In this document: positions 27,699-37,084 of the stretch, one piece after another
How positions within the stretch are numbered: position 1 is the first letter of the stretch
Layout of the letters: every line of letters starts with the position of its first letter
Source: Labilibacter sediminis
GTDB taxonomy: Bacteria > Bacteroidota > Bacteroidia > Bacteroidales > Marinilabiliaceae
Reading direction: 5' to 3'
DNA: 64,000 nt
Assembly: GCF_005877885.1 (NCBI RefSeq)
Contig: NZ_VCHY01000003.1
Coordinates: forward strand, 340,748 to 404,747
Notes under the pieces: model-generated
The model's database searches: none
Seen by the model: only the letters and a program-made list of their open reading frames with translations
What the model was told of the DNA's origin: nothing
Made by a program: the position numbers and the translations under genes

Positions 27699-28622
27699 AT
27701 GTTAAAGAAATTATTTTACACAACGGCTATATTGGTTGGAGTTTTGTTATTCTCTGCCTGTTCTGGAAATTCTGGTAAAACTAATAAAACAGAATCAGAT
27801 GACTTTACTTTAGATGAGGCTGCTCTTAATCAGGATGCACCGCTTGAGTTATCAGAAGAAATTATCGGAGATGTTATTCAAAATATTTCATCCCCGGTTG
27901 AAATGGCTGCTTTAATTAAGAAATCAGGTGTTGATTTTTCTCAAAAGATTCTTAATAAGCCAGAAAGAATCAGCGATTACAATACAAGTTTTAAAAGAGC
28001 ACTTAATTTAGGTGTTTTTAGTGCTGATTTAGGTTATATCAATACATTTGATAAAAATACCATTGTAATTTCTTATTTATTAGGTATTAAAGAATTAGCA
28101 GAAGGTATTAAAGTTGGTCAGTTTTTCGATTTTAATTCATTAAAGCAAATTGCCACTAACAGTAACAACTTAGACTCTTTAATGGAGATTTCTGTGAATA
28201 GTTTCAACAAGATGGATTCATATCTTAGAGAACAAAACAGAAGTAACGTTAGTACACTGATTGTGACAGGAGCCTGGATAGAAGGTTTGTATATTGCTGG
28301 TAGTGTTATTAAAGAGACTAAAGATTCAGAATTAATTAACCGTATTGGTGAGCAAAAAGATATTATTGATATTTTATTGATCATTTTAAATAACTATAGT
28401 GCAGATCCTAATTTTGCTGAAATGGTTACTCGCATGGAGCAAATTAAACAAGCTTATGCAGGTGTTAAAATTACAACTGAGTTTGGCGAACCTAAGCGAA
28501 TTGAAAGAGAGGGTACCTTAGTTATCGTTCAGGACGAAATTAGCCATGTTGAAATTACTCCTGAGCAAATTGATGCTATTGTTACTGAAATTGCTAATTT
28601 GAGGGATTTCATTGTATTGTAG
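27699..28622 (+). CDS. Lipoprotein of unknown function
   Basis: The protein has 307 aa from the ATG at 27699; an earlier TTG-type start at 27675 gives 315 aa but puts eight extra residues before the signal peptide. It has a lipoprotein signal with lipobox LLFSAC near residue 20, then a linker and a mostly helical domain. The mature region has the repeated helical feel of FKRALNLGVFSADLGYINTF and IVTGAWIEGLYIAGSVIKET, which I do not recognise as a named family. It lies 58 bp downstream of the transporter gene and is likely co-transcribed. Its location at the periplasmic or outer-membrane face suggests a link to the transporter or receptor, without proof. Confidence 0.75.
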   Translation: MLKKLFYTTAILVGVLLFSACSGNSGKTNKTESDDFTLDEAALNQDAPLELSEEIIGDVIQNISSPVEMAALIKKSGVDFSQKILNKPERISDYNTSFKRALNLGVFSADLGYINTFDKNTIVISYLLGIKELAEGIKVGQFFDFNSLKQIATNSNNLDSLMEISVNSFNKMDSYLREQNRSNVSTLIVTGAWIEGLYIAGSVIKETKDSELINRIGEQKDIIDILLIILNNYSADPNFAEMVTRMEQIKQAYAGVKITTEFGEPKRIEREGTLVIVQDEISHVEITPEQIDAIVTEIANLRDFIVL

Positions 28623-28704
28623 AAAATTGATTTTAAAGAATTATCTTTGTTTGCTTTAATTATATGAGATTTTCATTTAGCAAATGAATGCAAAATTAAA
28701 ACAC

Positions 28705-29160
28705 ATGAAAAAGATTTTAGTAATTGCGATATTATTTGTTACTGTTTTTTCAGTGACCAGTCATGCTCAATGTGGAGATGACCTACTAAAAGTGGCTTTG
28801 AAAGAAATGGGTGATGCTCAATATATGAAGGATTTTACTATTGATCTTAAAAAGGCCAAGAAGGATACTAAAACAGGATTTAAAAAGTTTAGTGTAATCC
28901 TAAATAGTAGAAGTCATTATAAATTTAACACCGTTAATTCTATTGGTAATCCTGAAAAGGTAATTATTCAATTGTATGATGGAGATAAACTCATTGCAAG
29001 TAACTTTGAAGGTGGTAAAATGTATAGTGCCATCGAGTATATTTGTCGGAAGTCGAAAGTTTATAACCTGGTATTTTCATTTAAAGGAGGAGAGGAAGGC
29101 TGTTCTAAGTCAGTGATGTCATTAGTTAAACAGTATTCTGCCGGAGAAATGAATTTTTAG
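28705..29160 (+). CDS. Small secreted protein of unknown function
   Basis: The protein has 151 aa from the ATG at 28705 (MKKILVIAILFVTVFSVT), with cleavage likely after SHA near residue 20. An upstream in-frame ATG at 28684 would add seven residues. The mature protein starts QCGDDLLKVALKEMGDAQYMKDF, has a central strand-rich part with NSIGNPEKVIIQLYDGDKLI, and contains Cys residues at both ends (ECICRKS-like, EEGCSK) that could form a disulfide in the periplasm. I cannot assign a family. It is the last gene of the plus-strand run, 20 bp before a strong terminator. Confidence 0.7.
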   Translation: MKKILVIAILFVTVFSVTSHAQCGDDLLKVALKEMGDAQYMKDFTIDLKKAKKDTKTGFKKFSVILNSRSHYKFNTVNSIGNPEKVIIQLYDGDKLIASNFEGGKMYSAIEYICRKSKVYNLVFSFKGGEEGCSKSVMSLVKQYSAGEMNF

Positions 29161-29179
29161 GAAAAATATAATTTAAAAG

Positions 29180-29214
29180 AAAAAGCGTTGCCTGTTTAGA
29201 GCAACGCTTTTTTT
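29180..29214. terminator. Bidirectional intrinsic terminator ending the chemosensory run
   Basis: A perfect 12-bp stem AAAAAGCGTTGC / GCAACGCTTTTT (29180-29191 with 29201-29212) has a nine-base loop, followed by more T. The T run on the plus strand and the A run on the left arm (T on the minus strand) allow termination of both the plus-strand run ending at 29160 and the minus-strand oxidoreductase ending at 29213. It shows that the chemosensory locus is a closed unit at its right side. Confidence 0.9.
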
Positions 29215-30199
29215 ATATGGTTTCCCAAGAGGAACTTTTACTCGATCGAAATATTGCGTCAATCACCTTCATATTTTTAACCGCATCGTCAGGATCAACC
29301 GGAGGGTTCGTGTCTTGTAAAACAGACTCAGAAAACGCCTCAAACATCAATCCGTACTGGTCGCAAATGTCAAAGCTGATATTTCTTTCTCCCTGAGGTG
29401 TTGAGATGATTATTTCTGATTTAATATCAACATAGGTATTAAAAGGAACAGTTACCTTTATTGTACCTGAAGTACCTACAATTTCAACTCCTTGGTTAGG
29501 GTGACTTAAGGTAGATATGTTAAAAGTGGATCTGCAATCACCAAAATCTAAAATTCCTGTGCTTAATGTATCTGTCTTAAATTCCCGGTGATATTCACAT
29601 AAAGCAATAACTTTTTGGGGTTCTTTGTCTAAAAGAAACCTGGGAACAGAAATAGCATAACATCCAATGTCCATGATTGCACCACCGCCATACTCCCTAA
29701 TGTTTCTAATGTTAGTGCTTTGTGGGTTATTGTATGCAAAAGCAATATTGATATACTTTATTTTACCTATTTGATTTGTCCTTATTATATTTTTAATATG
29801 CATCCATTGAGGATGAAATTTATACATAAAGGCCTCCATTAGTTTTACCTGATGTTTTTGGCAATGATTAATGGATTGTTGGGCTTCAGATGCATCTAAA
29901 GTGAGAGGTTTTTCACATAGTATATGCTTGCCCGCTTTAGCTGCTTTTTCAATCCATTCGGCATGCATATGGTTAGGAAGTGGTATGTATACGGCTTCAA
30001 CATTTTTATCATCAATTAACTTTTGGTAGCTATCGAATGATTTTTCAATATTAAAGTCTTTTGCAAACTGTTTTGCTTTATCCATAGATCGTGATGCAAT
30101 GGCCACCAATTCGCAATTTGCAGTATTTTGTAGAGGAAGTACAATGCGTTTAAGCAAGTGATTGGATACTCCTAATATGCCAATTTTTATTTTTCTCAT
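29213..30199 (-). CDS. Gfo/Idh/MocA family oxidoreductase
   Basis: The 328-aa cytosolic NAD(P)-dependent sugar or polyol dehydrogenase has the N-terminal nucleotide-binding motif KIGILGVSNHLLKR (a variant of GxGxxA). It also has the family EKPLTL motif in HILCEKPLTLDASEAQ and GGGAIMDIGCYAISVPRFLL in the C-terminal half. The substrate cannot be predicted. It is separated by 11 bp from the 916-aa protein upstream on the same strand, so the two may be co-transcribed. Its stop overlaps the shared terminator. Confidence 0.92.
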   Translation of the reverse strand: MRKIKIGILGVSNHLLKRIVLPLQNTANCELVAIASRSMDKAKQFAKDFNIEKSFDSYQKLIDDKNVEAVYIPLPNHMHAEWIEKAAKAGKHILCEKPLTLDASEAQQSINHCQKHQVKLMEAFMYKFHPQWMHIKNIIRTNQIGKIKYINIAFAYNNPQSTNIRNIREYGGGAIMDIGCYAISVPRFLLDKEPQKVIALCEYHREFKTDTLSTGILDFGDCRSTFNISTLSHPNQGVEIVGTSGTIKVTVPFNTYVDIKSEIIISTPQGERNISFDICDQYGLMFEAFSESVLQDTNPPVDPDDAVKNMKVIDAIFRSSKSSSWETI

Positions 30200-30210
30200 G
30201 TTCAGAATAC

Positions 30211-32961
30211 TTATTCTATACGATAATTATATAAGTAGTTGTCTTCTCCTCCAACAATAAGGTTAAACTTATGACTGGATGAATTTAAAAATCCAATACT
30301 AAATCTGGATTGCCCTTTTAGCGGGAAATTCTTATAAATGGATCCGTCATTATTAATGAGGTAGATTTTGTTGTTATTTGAGTCAAATACGCCCAATTTC
30401 TGATCATTTTTAGAAAAATAGTATATATCCGCTACAGGTAATATATTTCCCTCTATTTCTGTGTTAAATACTTTTTTTCCATTACTGCTTTCTACGACAA
30501 TTTCATCTTTGGTAATTAGGATATTTTCTTTCCCTTTATGAGAGGTAATGCTTTGGGAGATATATTGATGAGGTACAATATTATCAAGCAGCTCTTGTGT
30601 TGAGCATTCACCGTTTAATAAGTTAACTTTTTTAATATTACCCGAAATATCTGTAGTCATTAGAATTGGGGTGTTGCTTTCATAAGTAGCAAACCATTCG
30701 CTGTTTTTATTACTGGTAAAATCTGGCGATATAGTTACTCTGTTTTGTCCCTTACGGTTAAGGATATAGTTTCTAATATCATCCGAAAAAACAATATAGT
30801 CTTTGTCGCCGATCCTGAAATGCTGAATGGGCTTACTAACAGTTCCTTCTGTAGTTTTAGCCTTCCATCCGGATATCATTTTGCCATTTTTATCATACAC
30901 ATAGGTCTTATGATTTTCACAAGCTAAAAAGATGCGATAGTTTCGATTTTTATCGTAATCGAATAAAGAGATGCCATTAGTGGCTTTATGCGCAAGGTTT
31001 ATTGGGTATTTTTCAACATGGTTTCCATTTCTATCTAAAAGATAAATACGATGTTTTGTATTGAAGAGGTATTGTAATTTATTGTTTCTATAGAAATCGA
31101 TTTGATGAACTTTACTCAGAATTGGGGCGTCTAATTTCTTTATCCAAAGTATACGACCGTTGTTTGCTAACAGATATATCATATTTGATTTATCCTGTAC
31201 AAATATTTCTTTTTCCTTGGTATAATGGTTTTCAACCAGTGTTGGTTTTGTTATTATAGTACTGTCGAGTTTGCTTTGCCAAATAGTTTGTGGTTCTTTT
31301 TCTCTATTAGGTAAATATTCGAGACAGATATTTGTGTATAAAAGTTCGTTAGCATTAGTAATTTGAATTCCAAGACCATAAAACTTACCTAAAGCAAACT
31401 GTTGGGTTTTATTGGGATTTAATAGATTAAAATCGCTTGCATTGGGTAAAATGTGAGATATCTGTGCCAGGTCGCAATAGATAAACATGTTTTCTTTATA
31501 TGAAAAGTTTTCTAAAAACCGTTGGTGGTATTTATCATTGCGAAGTGTTTTCTTGAGAATATTAGCATAAATAATGTTAGATAGTGATTTCTTAGTGTCG
31601 GAAAATGCTATATAATTTCCTAGAAAAGTATAGTATTTGCTTGGTGTGTCAGGACAGAAATAATCAAATATAATCTTAAATAATCCCATGTTTTCGCTTT
31701 GATAAATGGGGTATTTCGTTTCGTCATCAAGCTTGTAATAATCAATAGGCGATATTTCTGATTTATTGGTTAAGGTTTTTAAGTGATTAATAGTTTTTGT
31801 TTTACCAGTGGTTTTTATAATTAAATAATTACCATCTTTCTTTTCTAGGGGATTGGTGTTAGCATAAACCAGTGCAAATTCATCATCAATAATATCAGAG
31901 ATAATATTTTCCGCTTTCTCACGATTTATATTTAAGCCGAGTTTATTGATTTTACTGGTGTAAGAATCAATTTCATTTCGTTGTTTTAGATAGGTGTGTA
32001 AATTATCGATAAGCTGATCTGCATCCTTATAACTGAATGATTGTATATATTGAACGTTGGAAGGTATTATCTTATTAATAGATGTTGAGCTACCATCGAG
32101 TCCTTTAAATAGAAGGTTTAAATTATTTTTAGCTGTTGAAGGGTAAAGAAATCCATTAATAAGTAATTGATTTTTTTTGAGATTAATATCAAACTCTCCC
32201 CATCTGGCTAATTTACTGAATACACTTAACCTGGGTTTGTAGTCAGAATTGAATAATAAATTTAACGTTTCGGTAATGTGTTCGAAGTTGACAAAGATAT
32301 TTGCCTCACAATTATGTCCTATGGTTTTGTAAAGGTTATTAAACGTTTCGTCTGACAATAAAGAAAAACCTGTTCTTAACTGGCGTATAGAATTTTCAAC
32401 CAGTATTGATGAAGGACTTGCAATTAAATACCCTTTATTAAAAGAGATGTAAATCGATTTAGCTGATGAAATTGATTGTAAAGAATATATACTTATTGAG
32501 TTATATTTTTCCTCTGTAGTATGCCATAAGCTATCATTTTGTGTAGTTAGGTAGTCAATGATATTTCTTTGTTCTGCTTTATTGCTTAGCGGATAAATAA
32601 ATAGTGGTTTAACTTTATCTATACCTTCACGGTGTAAAGAAATGGTAAGAGGTTTAACTTTTAATTTATTTAGAATTCGAGTATCGAAATTATTGCTATT
32701 GACTATGGTATCAATATTTTTTGTAAAATCATTAAACCAATTAAATGCTGCTAATGCTTCACGATACTTAATGTCGTTAAGTAATATGTCAATTACTTTT
32801 TTAGGATTTTGTGTTTGTATGATAATCGATGCATCAGCAGGTATAGCCTTTATTGTATCATTATTTTTATAGTTTTTAAGAGTTCCTAAATAAAAATAGG
32901 CGCAAGTTAAAATGCAAACCAATACAATGGAAACAGAAATGGTTAAATATTTCTTTGACAT
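30211..32961 (-). CDS. Membrane-anchored protein with C-terminal beta-propeller-like region
   Basis: The 916-aa protein has an N-terminal TM (about 5-27) acting as anchor or uncleaved signal. The region after it (about 35-330) starts KAIPADASIIIQTQNPKKV, a pattern seen in DUF3352-type Bacteroidota proteins. The C-terminal third (about 590-916) has short repeats such as GRILWIKKLDAPILSK, KHRIYLLDRNGNHV, HKTYVYDKNGKMISGW and KIYLINNDGSIYKNF, which read like PQQ/WD-like propeller blades. I know no function. It lies upstream of the oxidoreductase and 84 bp downstream of porZ on the same strand, so association with the outer surface or secretion is possible but not supported beyond position. Confidence 0.7.
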   Translation of the reverse strand: MSKKYLTISVSIVLVCILTCAYFYLGTLKNYKNNDTIKAIPADASIIIQTQNPKKVIDILLNDIKYREALAAFNWFNDFTKNIDTIVNSNNFDTRILNKLKVKPLTISLHREGIDKVKPLFIYPLSNKAEQRNIIDYLTTQNDSLWHTTEEKYNSISIYSLQSISSAKSIYISFNKGYLIASPSSILVENSIRQLRTGFSLLSDETFNNLYKTIGHNCEANIFVNFEHITETLNLLFNSDYKPRLSVFSKLARWGEFDINLKKNQLLINGFLYPSTAKNNLNLLFKGLDGSSTSINKIIPSNVQYIQSFSYKDADQLIDNLHTYLKQRNEIDSYTSKINKLGLNINREKAENIISDIIDDEFALVYANTNPLEKKDGNYLIIKTTGKTKTINHLKTLTNKSEISPIDYYKLDDETKYPIYQSENMGLFKIIFDYFCPDTPSKYYTFLGNYIAFSDTKKSLSNIIYANILKKTLRNDKYHQRFLENFSYKENMFIYCDLAQISHILPNASDFNLLNPNKTQQFALGKFYGLGIQITNANELLYTNICLEYLPNREKEPQTIWQSKLDSTIITKPTLVENHYTKEKEIFVQDKSNMIYLLANNGRILWIKKLDAPILSKVHQIDFYRNNKLQYLFNTKHRIYLLDRNGNHVEKYPINLAHKATNGISLFDYDKNRNYRIFLACENHKTYVYDKNGKMISGWKAKTTEGTVSKPIQHFRIGDKDYIVFSDDIRNYILNRKGQNRVTISPDFTSNKNSEWFATYESNTPILMTTDISGNIKKVNLLNGECSTQELLDNIVPHQYISQSITSHKGKENILITKDEIVVESSNGKKVFNTEIEGNILPVADIYYFSKNDQKLGVFDSNNNKIYLINNDGSIYKNFPLKGQSRFSIGFLNSSSHKFNLIVGGEDNYLYNYRIE

Positions 32962-33045
32962 ATGGTGGTTATTAATATTTTAATCACAAATCTAACCTCA
33001 GGAAAATTTATATACAAGATTTTAAAAAAATAATACAACAATTAT

Positions 33046-35421
33046 TTAACGAATAATCATAATCTTAGTGGCCATAGATTCACTTCCATCTTTATTTGTT
33101 GCAAAAACTAAATAAACACCACTTCCTACTTTTTCGTTATACATGTTTTTGCCATTCCAGATAACCTGTCCTCCTGTAGACATTGCCTCATATACAACCT
33201 TTCCACTTAAGTCTGTTATTTTTATGGAAGAATTTTCTACCAAGCCGGTAATTGTAATTACACCGCTATATCCTGGATTAACAGGATTTGGAAAAGAAGT
33301 AGGGGTAGTGAAATTTATATTTCCTTCTGTAGCAGTTCCTTGATAAGAGACAATACCTTTATCAGTACCAATAAATACTTCTCCTGAGTTTGGATTGATA
33401 GAAATTGAACGGATGTTATTTGAAATAAGAACACTATTTGCTGTATTGAAAGTATGTAGTGTTTTTGTTCCATCAGCCGAGACCAGAAATACTCCACTAT
33501 TGACTGTGCCAATCCATTTTCTGTTGGCGCCATCAATGGCAATAGATGTAATTGATTCATTTTCTAATAGGTAATCAGCTAATTCACTACCATCATTTCG
33601 AGGTACTTTTATCCTAGAGGCAATTGGTTTATCAATATTCATAACCTCTCTAGGTCGATAATATACCAATATGCCATTTGTTGTACCCACCCATATGTAC
33701 TCATTTTTATCAATACTTAAAGCTGTTGGATTATCAGTAATAATGTCACCTTCTTCATTCCAAAGATGGAAAATTGAGAACCTATCATCTAAAATGTCAT
33801 GTCTAACACCTCTATAAACATCATCCGCATCTGTTTCGATGGTGTTATTGGTATCAAAAATAAATAAACCATATGGGTCAACTACAGCAATAGACCATAT
33901 ATGTCCCCAAGGAGTGTAAAGCATTTGATGTAACCAGGTCTGTTTATTAGGATCATCATTTTTCATGTAGTCGTATTTGAACCATTTTGAAGCATCATCT
34001 TTAACTCCAAAAGGTTTAACAACAACAGGATGGGTTACCTCTTGGTTGTTGGCGAATAAGTTTCCATACGGATCTGTAATTACTCCATTGATTAAACGCA
34101 TGGAGCTATTGGGATTGTTAAATACAGGCTGAACAGTGCTGTTTGTAGGATTATAGTTATAGGTAACCCTATCATTTTCAACTTCAAATATGCCATTTCT
34201 TGCACTTGCTAAATAACCTAATTTATCATTATTAGGATCAATCGCAATATCATTTATATTAAAAGCATCTCTGAATAATGGTGTATTTGAAGAGTTTAAT
34301 TTTGTCCAATAGCCATTTCTTAATATGGAACATTCGGCAGGATTATATTTAGGGACTATCTCATGGAAAGGGCCTGGTACAACCCATAAGGAATTGGCTG
34401 TTGCGACTAATTTATGACATTGATTTGAGTTAGGCCCATCAGGCAAGATTTGCTTATCATCAGTGTCTCTAATTTGAACCAGACCATTGGATGCATCGCC
34501 TATCCATTTTTGGTTTTGTTCATCAATAAGAATAGATGAAAAATTTGGAGTTTGCTTTTTATCTTCAATATCGTATTTTGAAATACTTTCTATTTTTTCA
34601 AACTGATCGTTATAGATAGATATTTCATTTTTTGTTATTAATGCAAATTTGTCACCAATGCTATTAATATCTTTGAAGTTGCTTTGGGAGGTGAATTTAG
34701 TCCATGCCCCTGACGAATAGGAGTAAATATCATGGTTATTACCAACAGGAGTGGATGCAATAAGTTTATCATCGACAGTTGAAATGGTACTGTAAATATT
34801 TTTATTAGGAGAGATGAGTTTCCATGTTTCAAAATAGGATAAAAGGGGACTGTCTGCCGGAGCTCCAAGTACTCCTTGTTCAGAAGCTGCATATACCGAG
34901 TCATTAGCCTCACACACTTGATGTATTACAAGATTTGTAGCATTGTCACCTATATAATAAAAGTCTGAAATTTCATTTTTTATAATATCGACCACCAGAA
35001 TACCAAAGTCAGTACTACAGAAAGCTTTGTTGTTGATAAATGAAATATGATTAATTCGCTTGCTATTGTTCATTGGTTTCATCTTCAAATCAGGAATATT
35101 ATCAACATTGTTATCATTTAAGATATCGATATTACCATTCTCGTAACCAATAAATAGTTTATTACTGTTTGGTATTGTACCTATTGCTGAGATACCAATA
35201 TCAGATAAACCATTAATTTTAGTAACAGTTTTTAGAATGAATTCATCCGAATCATAGAAAAATAGACCAACATTAGTAGCAGCGTAAATTTTATTGTTGA
35301 CTTTCTCAACACTATGTACTTCTGAATAAGAAAAATAATCCTGCCATCCACCAATGGGTACCTGGGCCCAAGAAAATAGATATGTAAAAGTTATAACTGA
35401 TGTAACAAATAGTGATTTCAT
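33046..35421 (-). CDS. porZ: Type IX secretion system PorZ-like protein
   Basis: The 791-aa secreted protein has a signal peptide (about 1-19, ending SWA). The mature part begins QVPIGGWQDYFSYSEVHSV and then IYAATNVGLFFYDSDEF and INGLSDIGISAIGTI, the characteristic start of PorZ. Two regions with two-component-regulator-propeller repeats follow, for example YIWVGTTNGILVYYRPREV and RKWIGTVNSGVFLVS. The last 80 residues (about 712-791) form a type A sorting-like domain ending SGVYLVFATNKDGSESMATK. PorZ is an outer-membrane surface component of the T9SS attachment complex that binds A-LPS. It implies that this organism has a T9SS. It does not look truncated. A 51-bp gap separates it from rdgB upstream. 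Confidence 0.88.
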   Translation of the reverse strand: MKSLFVTSVITFTYLFSWAQVPIGGWQDYFSYSEVHSVEKVNNKIYAATNVGLFFYDSDEFILKTVTKINGLSDIGISAIGTIPNSNKLFIGYENGNIDILNDNNVDNIPDLKMKPMNNSKRINHISFINNKAFCSTDFGILVVDIIKNEISDFYYIGDNATNLVIHQVCEANDSVYAASEQGVLGAPADSPLLSYFETWKLISPNKNIYSTISTVDDKLIASTPVGNNHDIYSYSSGAWTKFTSQSNFKDINSIGDKFALITKNEISIYNDQFEKIESISKYDIEDKKQTPNFSSILIDEQNQKWIGDASNGLVQIRDTDDKQILPDGPNSNQCHKLVATANSLWVVPGPFHEIVPKYNPAECSILRNGYWTKLNSSNTPLFRDAFNINDIAIDPNNDKLGYLASARNGIFEVENDRVTYNYNPTNSTVQPVFNNPNSSMRLINGVITDPYGNLFANNQEVTHPVVVKPFGVKDDASKWFKYDYMKNDDPNKQTWLHQMLYTPWGHIWSIAVVDPYGLFIFDTNNTIETDADDVYRGVRHDILDDRFSIFHLWNEEGDIITDNPTALSIDKNEYIWVGTTNGILVYYRPREVMNIDKPIASRIKVPRNDGSELADYLLENESITSIAIDGANRKWIGTVNSGVFLVSADGTKTLHTFNTANSVLISNNIRSISINPNSGEVFIGTDKGIVSYQGTATEGNINFTTPTSFPNPVNPGYSGVITITGLVENSSIKITDLSGKVVYEAMSTGGQVIWNGKNMYNEKVGSGVYLVFATNKDGSESMATKIMIIR

Positions 35422-35472
35422 ATTATAGTGTCTTTATTCTTGAGTCCGTTAGTTGTATTCTTATCTTTGTTT

Positions 35473-36048
35473 TTAAAGTTTATTGATAAACTCAACAAGT
35501 TTTTGAACAGCTTTACCCCGGTGACTAATTTTATTTTTAGTTGCTAAATCCATTTCAGCAAAAGTTTGGTTAAATCCATCAGGAGTGAAAATTGGATCGT
35601 ACCCGAAACCTTTTACTCCAGAGGCCTTTAATTCAATTTTGCCATTTACTATGCCTTCAAACTGGAATTCTTTTCCATCAAGAATTAAAGAAATAACGGT
35701 TCTGAATCTAGCCTTTCTATTATCAATACCATTGAGTTTTTTAAGTACTTTTTTCATATTTTTAGAAGCATCTTTTTCTTCTCCTGCGTATCGTGCACTG
35801 TAAACACCGGGTTCTCCATTTAAAGCGTCAATTTCTAAACCAGTATCATCAGCAAAGCAATTAAGTTTATATTTGTCAAAAATATACTTCGATTTTTGAA
35901 ATGCATTAATTTCTAGAGTATTACCCGTTTCCGGTATTTCTTCATGGCAATTAATGTCAGATAAACTTTTAAGAATAATAGATTTATCTAATATTTTTTT
36001 TATCTCTTCAAGTTTGTTTAAGTTATTTGTTGCAAAAACCAATTTCAT
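35473..36048 (-). CDS. rdgB: RdgB/HAM1 XTP/dITP pyrophosphatase
   Basis: The 191-aa enzyme hydrolyses non-canonical purine nucleoside triphosphates (XTP, ITP, dITP) and so keeps them out of DNA. Signatures are [20 protein letters not shown] at the start, [20 protein letters not shown] with the catalytic Asp region, [20 protein letters not shown] and [10 protein letters not shown] near the end. The length is normal. It is preceded on the same strand by usp at 36158, which ends in its own hairpin terminator, and followed by porZ. Confidence 0.96.
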   Translation of the reverse strand: MKLVFATNNLNKLEEIKKILDKSIILKSLSDINCHEEIPETGNTLEINAFQKSKYIFDKYKLNCFADDTGLEIDALNGEPGVYSARYAGEEKDASKNMKKVLKKLNGIDNRKARFRTVISLILDGKEFQFEGIVNGKIELKASGVKGFGYDPIFTPDGFNQTFAEMDLATKNKISHRGKAVQKLVEFINKL

Positions 36049-36096
36049 ATTTAATTGTATAAACGCTTGTTAAGGCTGTAAAAGTATTTTATTGCT

Positions 36097-36131
36097 TAAA
36101 AAAAAACAACGACAGTGTTGCCGTTGTTTAA
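36097..36131 (-). terminator. Hairpin terminator of the usp gene
   Basis: Stem AAACAACGaCA / TGcCGTTGTTT (36103-36113 with 36118-36128), with one internal mismatch and a four-base loop. The run of A at 36097-36105 is a T tract on the minus strand, directly following the stem in the direction of the usp gene. It separates usp from rdgB. Confidence 0.8.
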
Positions 36132-36157
36132 TATTTCATTATTTCTGAATAGATTAA

Positions 36158-36991
36158 TCAACCAAAACCTCCGTACCCATATTTCATTAAATCTGTTCTT
36201 GGATTAATAACCATTACAGGAACTTTTGAGCTGTTAGCTATAATTTGTTGTTCATTCGCACCCAGCACATAATCATGAAAAGCAATATCTCTGGTAGTCA
36301 TAATGATAATGGCATCGGCATTAATTTTATTAGCGAAATTAATGGTTTCCTGCGAAAATGATCCATTGCCTTCAGATAGAGAAAGCTCATAATTGATGTT
36401 TTTTTCGGTTAAAAAGTTTTTGCAAAAAACCAGGTTTGCTTTTGTTCTAGGCTCTATAGCTCCCTCTTTAGAGGATGTGCTAAACAAGTAGACTTTTGTA
36501 TCTAAAAATTTAGATATAAACTCGGCCCAAACAAGTTTTTCTTTGTTCTCAGTCTTAAAGTCTACAGGGAATACAATTTTCTTTTCTTGCGTGGCTGATG
36601 GTGAATCCTGAACTACAAGATATGGTATTTTAGAGCCAATTATAACTTTTAGTGCCCAACTTCCTGTAAGCTTTTGCAATCCTTTTATTCCATGTGTACC
36701 CATGACCACTAATACGGCGTCTTTCTCTTCAGCCACCATGTTTATGGTTTTAAAAATTGTTCCCTCTCTAACTTCTACGTCAGGTAAAAAACCAAGCTTA
36801 TCGTTAATTTTGGTGGCTTCTGTTTTTAGTTTTTCGAGGCTACCATTAATATCTGTCTCCTTTTTAACAATATTCAGCAAGCAAATTCTCATATTGTTTT
36901 TTTTCGAAAACATATATGCGTGCTCAACTGCATGCATAGCTATTTCAGTAAAATCAAAGGGTACGAGTATTGTGTTTTCCGAATTATTCAT
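36158..36991 (-). CDS. Tandem universal stress protein
   Basis: The 277-aa protein has two UspA domains. The first (about 1-145) has ILVPFDFTEIAMHAVEHAY and the ATP-binding loop motif VVMGTHGIKGLQKLTGSWA. The second (about 148-277) has IVFPVDFKTENKEKL and DAIIIMTTRDIAFHDYVLGA. The first loop fits the G-x2-G-x9-G-(S/T) ATP-binding pattern, while the second is changed. No promoter motif is certain. It is divergent from the cyclase at 37085, with a 93-bp gap. Confidence 0.92.
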   Translation of the reverse strand: MNNSENTILVPFDFTEIAMHAVEHAYMFSKKNNMRICLLNIVKKETDINGSLEKLKTEATKINDKLGFLPDVEVREGTIFKTINMVAEEKDAVLVVMGTHGIKGLQKLTGSWALKVIIGSKIPYLVVQDSPSATQEKKIVFPVDFKTENKEKLVWAEFISKFLDTKVYLFSTSSKEGAIEPRTKANLVFCKNFLTEKNINYELSLSEGNGSFSQETINFANKINADAIIIMTTRDIAFHDYVLGANEQQIIANSSKVPVMVINPRTDLMKYGYGGFG

Positions 36992-37084
36992 ATAATTTAA
37001 TTAAAAGACAACCGTTTATTTTGCGAAATAAATATACTACTTTTGATAAAAAATCAATAATTATTGCCACAAAAACAATTTTAA

